Positions 47,276 to 55,934 of a DNA stretch of 64,000 bases are shown piece after piece. Origin of the DNA: JAOUEA01 sp963821925 (GTDB taxonomy: Bacteria > Actinomycetota > UBA4738 > HRBIN12); NCBI GenBank assembly GCA_963821925.1, contig CAWGFO010000002.1:248001-312000 (forward strand), given 5' to 3'. A program made the translations under genes and the position numbers. Position 1 is the first letter of the stretch, and every line of letters begins with the position of its first letter. A model generated the notes under the pieces. The model searched no databases. It saw nothing but the letters and a program-made list of their open reading frames with translations, and was not told the DNA's origin.

Positions 47276-49699
47276 CTAAGCAACCTGTTCGCCTGGAAGG
47301 TTGAGCCGCTTCAAGAGCAGGGCGTTCATCGCGACGATGAAGCTGGACCCCGACATGGTGAGCGCCGCGATCTCGGGTCTGAGTATCAGCCCGTACGTCG
47401 TCGCGAACACTCCGGCGGCTATCGGTATGGCGATCGCGTTGTAGCCCACCGCCCACCCCAGGTTCTGTCGCATCTTGCGAAGCGTGCCGCCGCCGATCGA
47501 AAGGGCGATCGGGATGTCCAGCGGGTCCGATCGCATGAGCACGACATCCGCGGTCTCGATCGCCACGTCCGTTCCCGCCCCGATCGCGATGCCGAGGTCG
47601 GCCTGTGCGAGCGCAGGTGCATCGTTGACGCCGTCTCCCACCATCGCGACACGCCGGTCCGGCCCCTGGAGTTCGGCGACCTTGGCTGCCTTGTCGGCTG
47701 GCAGTACCTCGGCGATCACATGCTCGATACCGAGCTCGTCCGCGATGCGTCGGGCGGTTGCCTCGTTGTCTCCCGTCAGCATCACCACGTCGATCTGCTG
47801 CTCCCGGAGGGCGCGGACAGCATTGCGGGAGGTGGGTCGCACCGCGTCCGCGATGGCGATGAGGCCCGCGGCGACACCATCGATCGCGACGATCACGGCG
47901 GTCTGCCCGCTCGACGCGAGCTCCTCTTGACGCCCGGAGATCGCCCCGACGTCGACCCCGTCGACCGCCATGATCCGTAAGTTCCCGACCGCCACCAGGT
48001 GACCGTCGACGTTCGCCCGTGCGCCCTGCCCTGGAACGTTCTCGAATCCTTCGGCGGCCACCCGGGGCACATCCGAGGCCTCCGCGAAACGAACGACGGC
48101 CTCGGCCAGCGGGTGCTCTGATTCGCGCTCGACCGCGGCCGCCAGCCGAAGAAGCTCGTCATGCTCGATGCCCACCGCCTCGACCTCGACGACCTCAGGC
48201 TCGCCCTTGGTCAGCGTCCCCGTCTTGTCCATCACGACGACCTGGATCCGAGCGGCGATCTCGAGCGCCATCGCGTTCTTGAACAGGATCCCGCGCTTGG
48301 CCCCCAGACCCGTCCCAACCATGATCGCTGTCGGCGTCGCCAAGCCGAGTGCGTCGGGACAGGTCACCACGACGACCGTGATCGCGAACAGGATCGCGGT
48401 GTCGAAGGAGCTGCCGGACGCCAGCCATGCGAGCAGCGTCACCAGACCGCCGATCAGCGCGACGAGCACGAGCCAGAACGCGGCGCGGTCGGCGAGACGC
48501 TGCCCCGGCGCCTTCGAGTTCTGCGCCTCCTGGACGAGCTGCACGATCTGGGCCAGCGCCGTGTCGGAGCCGACCGCGGTAGCTCGCGCGCGGAGCGAGC
48601 CGTTGCGGTTGATCGTGGCACCGATCAGCTGCGAACCGACGCCCTTCGAGACCGGCAAGCTCTCGCCGGTGACCATCGACTCGTCGAGCTCGCTCGAGCC
48701 CTCGACGACCTCGGCGTCGACCGGCACCTTCGCTCCGGGCCGGATCAGGAGGAGGTCACCGACCGCGACCTCGGCCGTGGGCACCTGGACGGGCTCACCG
48801 TCCCGGATGATCTCCGCCATCGGCGGCGCGAGGTCCAGCAGCGTCCGGATCGCGTCGTTCGCGCCCCCACGTGCACGCATCTCGAACCAGTGCCCGAGCA
48901 ACACGAAGGCCGCCAGGATGCTCACCGCTTCGTAGAAGACCTCACCGCCACCGGTGAGTGTGATGACGACGGAGTAGATCCAGCCTGCGGCGATGGCCGT
49001 GGCGACGAGCACCATCATGTCGAGCGTTCGCGCACGCAACGCACGCGCGGCACCGTCGAAGAAGATCCAGGCCGAGTAGAAGATCACCGGCAGGCTCAGC
49101 AGCAGTTGCCACACGTCATCGCGCAGACCGAACGGTGCCGGCGCCGAGAATCCGAGCACCTCACGACCGATCGCCGACCACAGCAGGATCGGGATCGAGA
49201 AGACGACCGCGACCACGAAGCGGTTGCGCATGTCGCGGACCATCTCGTCCATCGACATGTCGGCGTGGCCGCCGTGACCCATCATGTCGTGCGGGGTAGT
49301 CGCCAGCGCAGGGGCGTGACCTTCGTGCTCTGCGGGCGCCGGCGCGGAGGCATGCCCAGCGTGGTCCACCATCGCGTGCCCCGCATGCCCAGCGTGGTCC
49401 GCCGCCGTCATCGCTGCGCGGGTGGGTTCCTCCATCGGGTCGCAGATGTGGTTCGGAACGGATCGCCCCGCGCAGTGCAGTCCGCAGCCACGGATCCAGC
49501 CCTGAAGATCGGCGATCGAGGTCGCCGTCGGATCGATCGTGACGGTTGCGGTCTGCGCTACTGGGTTGGCGTCGACCTCGACCACGCCGGGTCGGCGCAT
49601 GAGCGCGGACTCCACGACGTTCTTCTCCGTCGCCCAGTTGAGTCCACCGGTGTGCACGACGACCGTGACCTCATCGCGCATCGAGTGTTCGTGACCCAA
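47276..49699 (-). CDS. Heavy-metal P1B-type ATPase (probable copper exporter, CopB-like)
   Basis: 807 aa. N-terminal HMA-like domain with a degenerate metal site, a CGLHCAG Cys pair and several His-rich stretches (DHAGHAGHAMVDHAGHAS), then the transport helices. The membrane metal motif is CPD in VTCPDALGLATPTA, not the CPC or CPH of well-studied transporters. DKTGTLTKGE is the phosphorylation site, SEHPLAEAVV the HP motif and GDGVNDAPAL the hinge. TTG start at 49699 follows GAGGAGG. The neighbouring copper-protein gene supports copper; Ag+ or other ions are possible. Confidence 0.88.
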   Translation of the reverse strand: MGHEHSMRDEVTVVVHTGGLNWATEKNVVESALMRRPGVVEVDANPVAQTATVTIDPTATSIADLQGWIRGCGLHCAGRSVPNHICDPMEEPTRAAMTAADHAGHAGHAMVDHAGHASAPAPAEHEGHAPALATTPHDMMGHGGHADMSMDEMVRDMRNRFVVAVVFSIPILLWSAIGREVLGFSAPAPFGLRDDVWQLLLSLPVIFYSAWIFFDGAARALRARTLDMMVLVATAIAAGWIYSVVITLTGGGEVFYEAVSILAAFVLLGHWFEMRARGGANDAIRTLLDLAPPMAEIIRDGEPVQVPTAEVAVGDLLLIRPGAKVPVDAEVVEGSSELDESMVTGESLPVSKGVGSQLIGATINRNGSLRARATAVGSDTALAQIVQLVQEAQNSKAPGQRLADRAAFWLVLVALIGGLVTLLAWLASGSSFDTAILFAITVVVVTCPDALGLATPTAIMVGTGLGAKRGILFKNAMALEIAARIQVVVMDKTGTLTKGEPEVVEVEAVGIEHDELLRLAAAVERESEHPLAEAVVRFAEASDVPRVAAEGFENVPGQGARANVDGHLVAVGNLRIMAVDGVDVGAISGRQEELASSGQTAVIVAIDGVAAGLIAIADAVRPTSRNAVRALREQQIDVVMLTGDNEATARRIADELGIEHVIAEVLPADKAAKVAELQGPDRRVAMVGDGVNDAPALAQADLGIAIGAGTDVAIETADVVLMRSDPLDIPIALSIGGGTLRKMRQNLGWAVGYNAIAIPIAAGVFATTYGLILRPEIAALTMSGSSFIVAMNALLLKRLNLPGEQVA

Positions 49700-49719
49700 G
49701 GGAGCCTCCTCGGAGGAAC

Positions 49720-49742
49720 GGTACCGACAAATGGTCGGTGCC
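49720..49742. promoter_or_regulatory. Inverted repeat upstream of the P1B-ATPase
   Basis: GGTACCGAC AAATG GTCGGTGCC, arms paired except one position, 21 nt upstream of the TTG start on the minus strand. It could be a metal-regulator operator or a leader hairpin. The remainder of 49700-49834 shows no gene. Confidence 0.35.
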
Positions 49743-49834
49743 GGGAGGCGACAGTCTGGCGCGATGCGCTCTCTCGCCGCGAGTTGCTCCTTAGGACACC
49801 GATGACGTTCAGGTCTGGGGTGGGCCGGGTGCTC

Positions 49835-50398
49835 TCAGCTGGTGACGTCAAGCTCGGTGTACATGCCGCGCGCGTAGTGGCCCGGAAGGTTGCAGATCAG
49901 CTCGTAACGACCTTGGTCCAGGTGCAGCGTGACCCAGCTGGCTGAGCCGGGAGGGATCCCCTCTCCTGCCCCTTGGCCGCACGCGTTGGAGGCCTCGCCG
50001 AGGCTCCCGTCCTCGCTCACTTGGCCGTTGCTCCCGATGGGCCGCGCGCCCACCGCGCCCTGTCCGAGCGGCATGACGACCAGCTCGTGCACCATCATCA
50101 AGCTCTGGTTCCACACGCGGAAGGACACGTCGCCGGTGGCGACAGTCGAGGGGGTCGCGGATACGCTCATCATCCGGCCGCTCCCCATCATGCCGCCGCC
50201 CATGTCGGAGAGGATCACATCGACCGTCTGCCCTGGAAGATCGGGGGGTGTACACGCCGAGTTTCCGCCGTTGCCGTAGAAGGCCCCCGGCGCGTGACCG
50301 AAGTGATCGTTGCGGCTCGCAGGCGCCACCCACGCGGTGCCCACGAGTCCGACCAGGCCGACCGCGATGAGGACGAGCCCGATCGTTCTCGGTCTCAT
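49835..50398 (-). CDS. Secreted or membrane-anchored cupredoxin-like copper protein
   Basis: 187 aa. An N-terminal hydrophobic segment (IGLVLIAVGLVGLVGTAWVA, 6-25) is a signal anchor. Met-rich SDMGGGMMGSGRMMS may bind Cu(I). The C-terminal cupredoxin domain has the type 1 site pattern: His in MMVHELVV, then C-x4-H-x4-M in CNLPGHYARGMY. ATG at 50398 begins the signal anchor; an earlier GTG (50563) would extend into the upstream gene. Probably acts in periplasm-side copper handling with the P1B-ATPase. Stop is 136 nt before the ATPase start on the same strand. Confidence 0.75.
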   Translation of the reverse strand: MRPRTIGLVLIAVGLVGLVGTAWVAPASRNDHFGHAPGAFYGNGGNSACTPPDLPGQTVDVILSDMGGGMMGSGRMMSVSATPSTVATGDVSFRVWNQSLMMVHELVVMPLGQGAVGARPIGSNGQVSEDGSLGEASNACGQGAGEGIPPGSASWVTLHLDQGRYELICNLPGHYARGMYTELDVTS

Positions 50399-50402
50399 GT
50401 CC

Positions 50403-50651
50403 TCATCTCCCTTGGGTGAGGACCCGGCGTCGTTCCTCGTACTCGGACTGATCGATCTCGCCGCGCGCGAACCGCTCGTCCAAGATCTCGAGCGCTCGAT
50501 CGTTCCTGGAGTCACGGGGTGGTTGCCCCTCGTGCGAGGCGGATCGAACGAGGAACACGACACCCACCACGATGATGGCGATGAAGATGAGCGACATCAG
50601 CATCATGCCGATGCCCCAACCACCGTCCCACGGTCCGTTCATCATCAGCAC
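50403..50651 (-). CDS. Small membrane protein with C-terminal SHOCT motif
   Basis: 82 aa. One helix (MMLMSLIFIAIIVVGVVFLV, about 15-34), then a SHOCT-type end ALEILDERFARGEIDQSEYEERR. Such small proteins often sit beside copper or stress genes. Its stop is 5 nt before the cupredoxin ATG, so the two and the ATPase likely form one operon. Confidence 0.8.
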   Translation of the reverse strand: MLMMNGPWDGGWGIGMMLMSLIFIAIIVVGVVFLVRSASHEGQPPRDSRNDRALEILDERFARGEIDQSEYEERRRVLTQGR

Positions 50652-50786
50652 TCGCCTCCTCAGTGAATGCTAGGCCGCGACCCTCGGAGAGCGAGTCGTC
50701 GATGGCCCCGCGCTTCGGGGGCATGTCGACCCTCAGCAAGCGGGCCAACGCGGCTCAGTCGTCGTCCCGCGCCCCGGCTGCCTCCG

Positions 50787-50985
50787 TCACGGCCCGATGC
50801 GACCGGCAGCTTCGAGACAGCGCTCCGCGTCGGATCGGTTCCCTGCGCTCGCGAAGACGTCTGCCGCCTCGCGGAACATCGCACGCGCCTGCTCGGCTTC
50901 GCCCTCAGCCTGGCGGAGGGTGCCCCGAGCCTCCCACACTGCCCCTTGTCCACGGGCCGCCTTGCCACATGCCCGCGATGCGCTC
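50787..50985 (-). pseudogene. TPR C-terminal remnant of a cyclase/ATPase regulator
   Basis: A minus-strand frame without a start reads KAARGQGAVWEARGTLRQAE, then MFREAADVFASAGNRSDAER and CLEAAGRIGP to a TGA at 50787. This is the usual C-terminal TPR pattern of the cyclase/ATPase family. Upstream, QEIAEAERIAGM appears in another frame, so the piece is degraded. Nothing else is recognised in 50652-51105. Confidence 0.55.
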
Positions 50986-51105
50986 CGCCTCCGCGATCTC
51001 CTGGGTCAGACGCCCTGTGGGTCTCAGAACTCGGTTCAGAAGCGCCGCGATCGAGGCGTACCGTCTCTTCGACGGCTGAGACAGCACCGCGTAAAGGAGG
51101 TCTTG

Positions 51106-51150
51106 ATGACTCACATATCAACCACCAGTGCAGCGGCCGGCAAACAGTGA
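51106..51150 (+). CDS. 14-codon leader-like ORF or shifted N-terminus of the MBL-fold gene
   Basis: ATG at 51106 has the strongest ribosome-binding site of the region (AAAGGAGG, 51093-51100) and reads MTHISTTSAAAGKQ, ending in a TGA that overlaps the next GTG (GTGA). Either a coupling leader peptide or the true start of the next protein with a one-base indel. Confidence 0.5.
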   Translation: MTHISTTSAAAGKQ

Positions 51151-51770
51151 ACGCCCCCGCGTCGAGCACCATCACGCCGGTCCGTGTTGCCGACCTGCTC
51201 GCCGAGGGCGAGCGGATGCCGGTCTACGTGCACGTCATCGACCATCCCGACGCCCGCGTGCTGGTTGACACCGGCATGACGGAGCTCCATCCGGCGGTGG
51301 CCGACCTCGATCCCCGCCTCCTTCCATTGAGCGAGCAGGACTTCGACCTCGCCGGCATCGACGTCGTCGTCAACACGCACCTGCACTTCGACCACTGCGG
51401 CGGCAACCACCTCTTCGCCGGCAAGCCGATCCACGTCCAGCGTCGGGAGCTCGACGACGCGCGCAGCGTGGACGACTACACCATCCGCGAGTGGGTCGAC
51501 GCGCCCGGCGTGCGGTACGTGCCGGTCGACGGCGAGCTCGAGCTGCTGCCCGGGCTCCGGCTCGTCCCGACGCCGGGCCACACGCGCGGCTCGCAGGTGG
51601 TCGTCGTCGAGACGGGCGCGCGTCCGGTCGTCATCGGCGGCGACGTGGCGGTGTGGTTCGGCGAACTCGATGAGCCGCACACCGAAGGCCAACTGCGCGT
51701 GCGCGCGCTCGACCCCGAGCTGGTCTGGCTCGCGCATGAGCACGAGCCGTGGCGGCCCCCCGCCGTTTAA
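51147..51770 (+). CDS. Metallo-beta-lactamase-fold hydrolase (lactonase-like)
   Basis: 207 aa. Zinc motif NTHLHFDHCGGNH (HxHxDH, about residues 82-94), later His in PTPGHTRGSQ and Asp in IGGDVAVWF. N-acyl homoserine lactonase-like subgroup by layout, but the substrate is not shown. The final zinc His may be in LVWLAHEHEPWR. GTG 51147 is coupled to the 14-codon frame before it. Confidence 0.75.
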   Translation: MNAPASSTITPVRVADLLAEGERMPVYVHVIDHPDARVLVDTGMTELHPAVADLDPRLLPLSEQDFDLAGIDVVVNTHLHFDHCGGNHLFAGKPIHVQRRELDDARSVDDYTIREWVDAPGVRYVPVDGELELLPGLRLVPTPGHTRGSQVVVVETGARPVVIGGDVAVWFGELDEPHTEGQLRVRALDPELVWLAHEHEPWRPPAV

Positions 51771-52062
51771 CGCGAACCAGAGGATCCTCCCACGGGTTCG
51801 TGCGCCATCCATGAAGGGGCGTCTCGTCTGCTGCGACATCGGGAGCCGGACGCTCGAGGAGATCCTGCGCCAACCGGTAGAACGCGGCGAAGCGTCGAAT
51901 CGCGAACACGAGGAGCAAGCCCAACGACGAGACGGCCGAGGAGATCTCCTCATCAAGCGTCATGGCGTCTTCCCGCACCTCGTGTCCGAAGCCTTCCCGC
52001 ACCATCTCGCGACCGGTCCTTCCGCTGGCCAACCGAGCGGACGACAGAAGCCCTCGGGCGGT
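51771..52062. other. Intergenic stretch with a possible membrane-protein remnant
   Basis: On the minus strand an open frame from an ATG at 51963 reads MTLDEEISSAVSSLGLLLVF, then AIRRFAAFYRLAQDLLE, before running antisense into the MBL gene. It resembles the start of a small membrane protein but has basic residues inside the would-be helix. Nothing else is seen. Confidence 0.3.
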
Positions 52063-53193
52063 TCATCCCCTCGCAGCGTCCCCCAGCAGCTGCGTCAGGC
52101 GAGTCACGTCGGTGAACGGGTCGGCCAGGCGACGAGAGCTGGCCTGGACCGAGATGACCATCCCCTCCTCCGGCAGCGCTGCAAGGACGACCTCCGAACA
52201 GCAGGTCGTGGGCGAGCTTATCCCCGTGTGGCCCACACCGAGGCTGCTGTCCGAGAGGTTCATGGTCCCCAGCCCGTACCACTCGCCCTGGAAATCGGTC
52301 ATCTCGCGAAGGGAGGCGTCGGAGACCACCGAGCCCCCGTACAGGTCGTACCCCCACCGGGCCAGGGATGCGGGCGTCGACTCAACCCCCCACCCGTCGG
52401 CTGCTAACGCGTCCCCGACCGTGTAGACGAGCCCGTCGAGGGCCGGGTCGTCGAGGACGTCCGAGCGGAGGACCCTCGCCAGGGGCCGACCGGTGACGTG
52501 CTCGACGATCGTTCCCAACAGGACGAAGTTGGTGTCGGCGTACTCAGGCCCGCTGCCGGGTGGACCAGTGGGCGGGGGCAGCATCCGGAACACCTTGACG
52601 GGGGTGGGCGCCCTCTCCGCCGGGTAATAGAGCTCCTCGTACCCTGGCACGTTCGGGATGCCGCTGCGCATCCCCAACACCTGCCGGATCGTCGCTCCGT
52701 TCGCGTCGTACCAGCCGAGCTCCGGGGGGAGATGCTCCGAGGCCAGGTCGTCGATGTCGAGCCTCCCGTCCTCTGCCAGCCGGAGGATCTGGGCTGCGAC
52801 GACGGTCTTGCCGACGCTGTGGGTTGGGGTCGGGGAGTCGGGGGTCAGGGCGATCCCATGAGTGGATCCCGCGGCCCCGGTCCAGCTCCCGCGGTCGGCC
52901 ACGATGACCGCGGCCGTGATCCCGGTGAACGTGCCCGCCTCGATCTCCGCCTCGAGCGCCGACTGGAGCGCCTCAGCGACCGATGCCGAGAGGGCTCCGC
53001 CGGGCAGGTCGGGGAACTCCCCGAGCGCGTAGGTCGGCGAAGGGCTCGCTTCCGAAGCGGCCCTTGATGCCGTCGCCGTGGGTTGGCTTGCAGTCGTCGC
53101 TGGGGCCTCGCTGGACCCTATCTCGGGGTCCGAGGAGCCGCAGGCCGCGGCGACGAGCGCCAGGATCGACAAGGCCTGGGTCGCCGGGCGCAT
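52063..53193 (-). CDS. Lipoprotein serine hydrolase (beta-lactamase / D-Ala-D-Ala peptidase family)
   Basis: 376 aa. Lipobox in LSILALVAAACGSS (Cys about 18), then a Ser/Thr/Ala-rich linker to about residue 65 and a class C-like serine hydrolase domain: SVGK (SxxK nucleophile), YADTN (YxN) and VGHTG (HxG). Start ATG 53193 gives a standard lipoprotein signal; upstream in-frame Mets would bury it. Likely tethered outside the membrane and acting on a peptide, ester or lactam; substrate unknown. Confidence 0.8.
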   Translation of the reverse strand: MRPATQALSILALVAAACGSSDPEIGSSEAPATTASQPTATASRAASEASPSPTYALGEFPDLPGGALSASVAEALQSALEAEIEAGTFTGITAAVIVADRGSWTGAAGSTHGIALTPDSPTPTHSVGKTVVAAQILRLAEDGRLDIDDLASEHLPPELGWYDANGATIRQVLGMRSGIPNVPGYEELYYPAERAPTPVKVFRMLPPPTGPPGSGPEYADTNFVLLGTIVEHVTGRPLARVLRSDVLDDPALDGLVYTVGDALAADGWGVESTPASLARWGYDLYGGSVVSDASLREMTDFQGEWYGLGTMNLSDSSLGVGHTGISSPTTCCSEVVLAALPEEGMVISVQASSRRLADPFTDVTRLTQLLGDAARG

Positions 53194-53395
53194 CGTGGAC
53201 GAGGTCCGAGTTCGCTGCGTCGCGTTGCCGGCCGCCGGATTCCGACGGCGCTGCCTGGACCCGTAGCTGAACAACTTCATCACGCCCCTCATCCCTGCCA
53301 CCCTCCCGTGGATCCGGTCGCCGTCACTGTGCGTGGGATTCGAAGGAGTTCACGACTGGCGCTCCGGCTCCATCACGCATGATCTGATCCTGGGC

Positions 53396-54154
53396 TCACG
53401 GCGACATCGTTGGGCTCGGCCCGTCGGGCGTCGCCACCGGCTCCAGGTCGACCGTCTTGAGCAGGTTCTCGAAGAAGTCCCCGTCGTAGGTGTCCTGGAG
53501 GGCACGTTCGTCCGCGACATGGAGGTAGATCAGGTAGCCGCGCGTGTCGGTCGCGACCATGAGGTGGTGACCTCCCGCGGAGGGGCTACCGCAACTCCCG
53601 ATCCAGCCGCTCGCGCCGTCGAGGGTGAAGCTACCTCCGTTACCTCCCGTTCCATCGGCGCAGATCCCCGCCGACGAGAGCAATGACGCGCCGACCCCCC
53701 AGTCCGATCCCGCCAGGCTGCCGAGGGGTTCCGAGGCCAGGGCCAGGTAGACATCGTCACCGAGTGACGGGTCGAAGATGACGTCGACGTTGGAGGCGTC
53801 GAACGTGACCGTGCCGTGGTTCCACGGCTCGGTCGCGGGCCGGACCTTCCATCCGGCCGGGTAGTCGATCGTGATCCCGTGGAGCGGCGAGCTGAACGTC
53901 GAGAACCCCGGCGCTGGGGATGGTCGCGGCGCGGCCGTCGGGACGGTCACCGGGATCCTCGGTGACGCCTCGGGCAGCTGGGACATGCCGGCGAACACGA
54001 GGGCGATCGCGGCCGCGACCCCGATCGCCCCGACGACGACGGACCTCGCGGCGCGGCGGCGCGCCCGGCGGACCAGCGGCACCGCGTCGAGGAACTGGAC
54101 GGGCTCCTCGGTCGCCATGCGCTCGAGGAAGTCGCGGAGGTTCTGATCGGTCAT
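53396..54154 (-). CDS. Single-pass membrane protein with extracytoplasmic domain, probable anti-sigma factor
   Basis: 252 aa. Cytoplasmic N-terminus (MTDQNLRDFLERMATEEPVQ), one helix at about 37-57 (SVVVGAIGVAAAIALVFAGM), a Pro-rich linker and an outside domain (about 92-240) starting GITIDYPAGWKV. It overlaps the ECF sigma stop by 4 bases, the typical sigma/anti-sigma order. No zinc-binding HxxxCxxC motif is visible. The outside domain resembles in style the C-terminal half of the fusion gene at 55935. Confidence 0.6.
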   Translation of the reverse strand: MTDQNLRDFLERMATEEPVQFLDAVPLVRRARRRAARSVVVGAIGVAAAIALVFAGMSQLPEASPRIPVTVPTAAPRPSPAPGFSTFSSPLHGITIDYPAGWKVRPATEPWNHGTVTFDASNVDVIFDPSLGDDVYLALASEPLGSLAGSDWGVGASLLSSAGICADGTGGNGGSFTLDGASGWIGSCGSPSAGGHHLMVATDTRGYLIYLHVADERALQDTYDGDFFENLLKTVDLEPVATPDGPSPTMSP

Positions 54155-54684
54155 GTCGTCACCTCGGGGATGTGGCGGAGGGCCTCGAGCCCGCGCGCGA
54201 TGAGCGAGCGCACGGTCGCCGGCCGGCAGCGCAGCAGGTCGGCGATCTCGGACTCGTGGAGGTCTTCGTAGTAGCGCAGGACGATCGCCGCTCGCTGCCG
54301 CTGGGGCAGCGAGAGCAGCGCCGTACGCATCGACTCGTACGCGGCGACGTCGCGATCGGTGTGGCCTTCGCGGAGCTCCGCGGTCCGCCGCTCGAGGTAG
54401 GACCGCTCGACCGCGCGGCGCCGGAAGGTGTCCTTCGACAGGTTGACGATCGTCCGGCGGAGGTAGGCGTCGAACGCCTCGGGGTCTCGCAGGTGGTGCA
54501 GGCGGCCGACGAACCGGAGGAACGCCTCCTGGACGAGATCCTCGGCGAGCGCCCGGTCGCCCGTCAGGAGGTAGGCGAGCCGGAACCCGGCCGGGGCCGA
54601 CCGTACGTAGACCTCGGCCAGCCGGCTCGCACGCCCCTGCTCGGCTCCCATGTCGGCGACCATCGTCGCCTTTTTCGCACCCAT
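54151..54684 (-). CDS. ECF sigma factor (SigE-family type)
   Basis: 177 aa. Region 2 (FRLAYLLTGDRALAEDLVQE, then FLRFVGRLHHLRDPEAFDAY) and region 4 (LPQRQRAAIVLRYYEDLHES, EIADLLRCRPATVRSLIARG). ATG 54684; a second Met 12 codons later. Co-directional with the membrane protein that overlaps its stop; divergent from the cupin gene. Confidence 0.88.
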   Translation of the reverse strand: MGAKKATMVADMGAEQGRASRLAEVYVRSAPAGFRLAYLLTGDRALAEDLVQEAFLRFVGRLHHLRDPEAFDAYLRRTIVNLSKDTFRRRAVERSYLERRTAELREGHTDRDVAAYESMRTALLSLPQRQRAAIVLRYYEDLHESEIADLLRCRPATVRSLIARGLEALRHIPEVTT

Positions 54685-54740
54685 ATCACCAGGACGTACG
54701 AGGACCCGAAAGTGTTGCGAAGTGTGGGATGTCCTCGTCA

Positions 54741-54746
54741 TATCCT
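54741..54746 (+). promoter_or_regulatory. Possible -10 element (TATCCT) for the cupin gene
   Basis: TATCCT, 26 nt before the cupin ATG, with GAGAGGAG as ribosome-binding site between. A TTGCGA 20 nt upstream is a poor -35. Confidence 0.4.
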
Positions 54747-54772
54747 GAGAGAGGTACCGAGAGGAGCGCACG

Positions 54773-55123
54773 ATGGACGACGGGCAGGTGGCACCCGAGA
54801 CCAGGGGTGTCGCGGTGCAGGAACTCGCGATGGTCGATCTCGATCGCGAGATCGAGGGCATGGCCGGGCACCAACTTCGGATGCGGATGGTGACCATCGA
54901 GCCTGGAGGCGTCTTCGGCCCGGTCCACGACCATCGGGGCCGACCGGGGATCGTCTACATCTTGGAGGGAACGATCACCGACCATCGCGACGGGGGCGAA
55001 ACGGACTACGGGCCGGGGGTCGGCTGGCCCGAGGATCGACACACGCTCCACTGGCTCGAGAACCGGGGCACGATCCCGGCGGTGGAGATCTCGGTCGATA
55101 TCGTCAGGCGAGAGCAGGTGTAG
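54773..55123 (+). CDS. Cupin-domain protein
   Basis: 116 aa, one small beta barrel. Metal-type residues: VHDHRGRPGIVYILEGTITD and, later, HTLHWLENRGTIPA. Divergent from the ECF sigma gene across 88 bp, 33 nt before the peptidase gene. Ligand and reaction unknown. Confidence 0.75.
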   Translation: MDDGQVAPETRGVAVQELAMVDLDREIEGMAGHQLRMRMVTIEPGGVFGPVHDHRGRPGIVYILEGTITDHRDGGETDYGPGVGWPEDRHTLHWLENRGTIPAVEISVDIVRREQV

Positions 55124-55156
55124 TCTCGGCCGCGTGCGTGACACCGGGCAGTCATC

Positions 55157-55822
55157 GTGAAGCTCCTCCTGACGTCCGCGGGCATCAAGAACCCGAGCAT
55201 CCACGACGCGCTGGTCGAGCTCCTCGACAAGCCGATCGCCGAGTCCAGCGCCCTCTGCATCCCGACCGCGACGTACGCCCTACCCGGTGGCGCTGCCCTC
55301 GCATGGAACTTCATCAGTGGGCGAGAGCCCAGAACACCGATGTGCGAGCTCGGTTGGAGGTCGGTGGGCGTGCTGGAGCTCACGTCGCTGCCCAGCCTCG
55401 ATGAAGCGGTTTGGGTCCCCATGGTCCAGGAGACCGACGTGCTGCTGGTGAACGGCGGCGACCCTTTGTACCTGTGCTACTGGATGCGGCAGTCCGGACT
55501 GGCGGATCTCTTGCCGTCCCTGCGCGCGGTCTACGTGGGACTCAGCGCCGGCAGCATGGTGATGGCACCCACCATCGGGGAGGACTTCGTGGGCTGGAGG
55601 CCGCCCACCGGCGGCGATGAGACGCTCGGCATGGTCGACTTCGCGATGTTCCCGCACCTGGACCACGAGGACCTGCCGGACAACTCCATGGCCGACGCGG
55701 AACGATGGGCTGCCGGCATGCCGGTGCCGGCGTACGCGATCGACGATGAGACCGCCATCAGGGTGGTCGACGGCACCATCGACGTCGTCTCCGAGGGGCA
55801 CTGGAAGCTGTTCGCTCCCTAG
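55157..55822 (+). CDS. Peptidase S51 / type 1 glutamine amidotransferase-like protein
   Basis: 221 aa, PepE-like fold. Nucleophile elbow YVGLSAGSMVMAP with Ser near 133, preceded by VLLVNGGDPLYL; FPHLDHEDLPDN may carry the His. Related to alpha-aspartyl dipeptidase and cyanophycinase, though the reaction is not certain. Probably co-transcribed with the cupin gene. Confidence 0.75.
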   Translation: MKLLLTSAGIKNPSIHDALVELLDKPIAESSALCIPTATYALPGGAALAWNFISGREPRTPMCELGWRSVGVLELTSLPSLDEAVWVPMVQETDVLLVNGGDPLYLCYWMRQSGLADLLPSLRAVYVGLSAGSMVMAPTIGEDFVGWRPPTGGDETLGMVDFAMFPHLDHEDLPDNSMADAERWAAGMPVPAYAIDDETAIRVVDGTIDVVSEGHWKLFAP

Positions 55823-55934
55823 CACCGAGACGTTCAGCCGATCAGCTCGCGATCTTGGCTGTACGGGTGGCGGGTTCGTCCCTGCCCACGCCCACTTGCG
55901 CGCTCGGGGCGTTTCGAGGGTTCATACACCCGAC

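Noticed and set aside
51771..51963. Small minus-strand membrane protein (MTLDEEISSAVSSLGLLLVF)
   Set aside because: The would-be helix is interrupted by Arg pairs and the frame runs into the antisense of the MBL gene without a sensible end, so it is noted only as a possible remnant.
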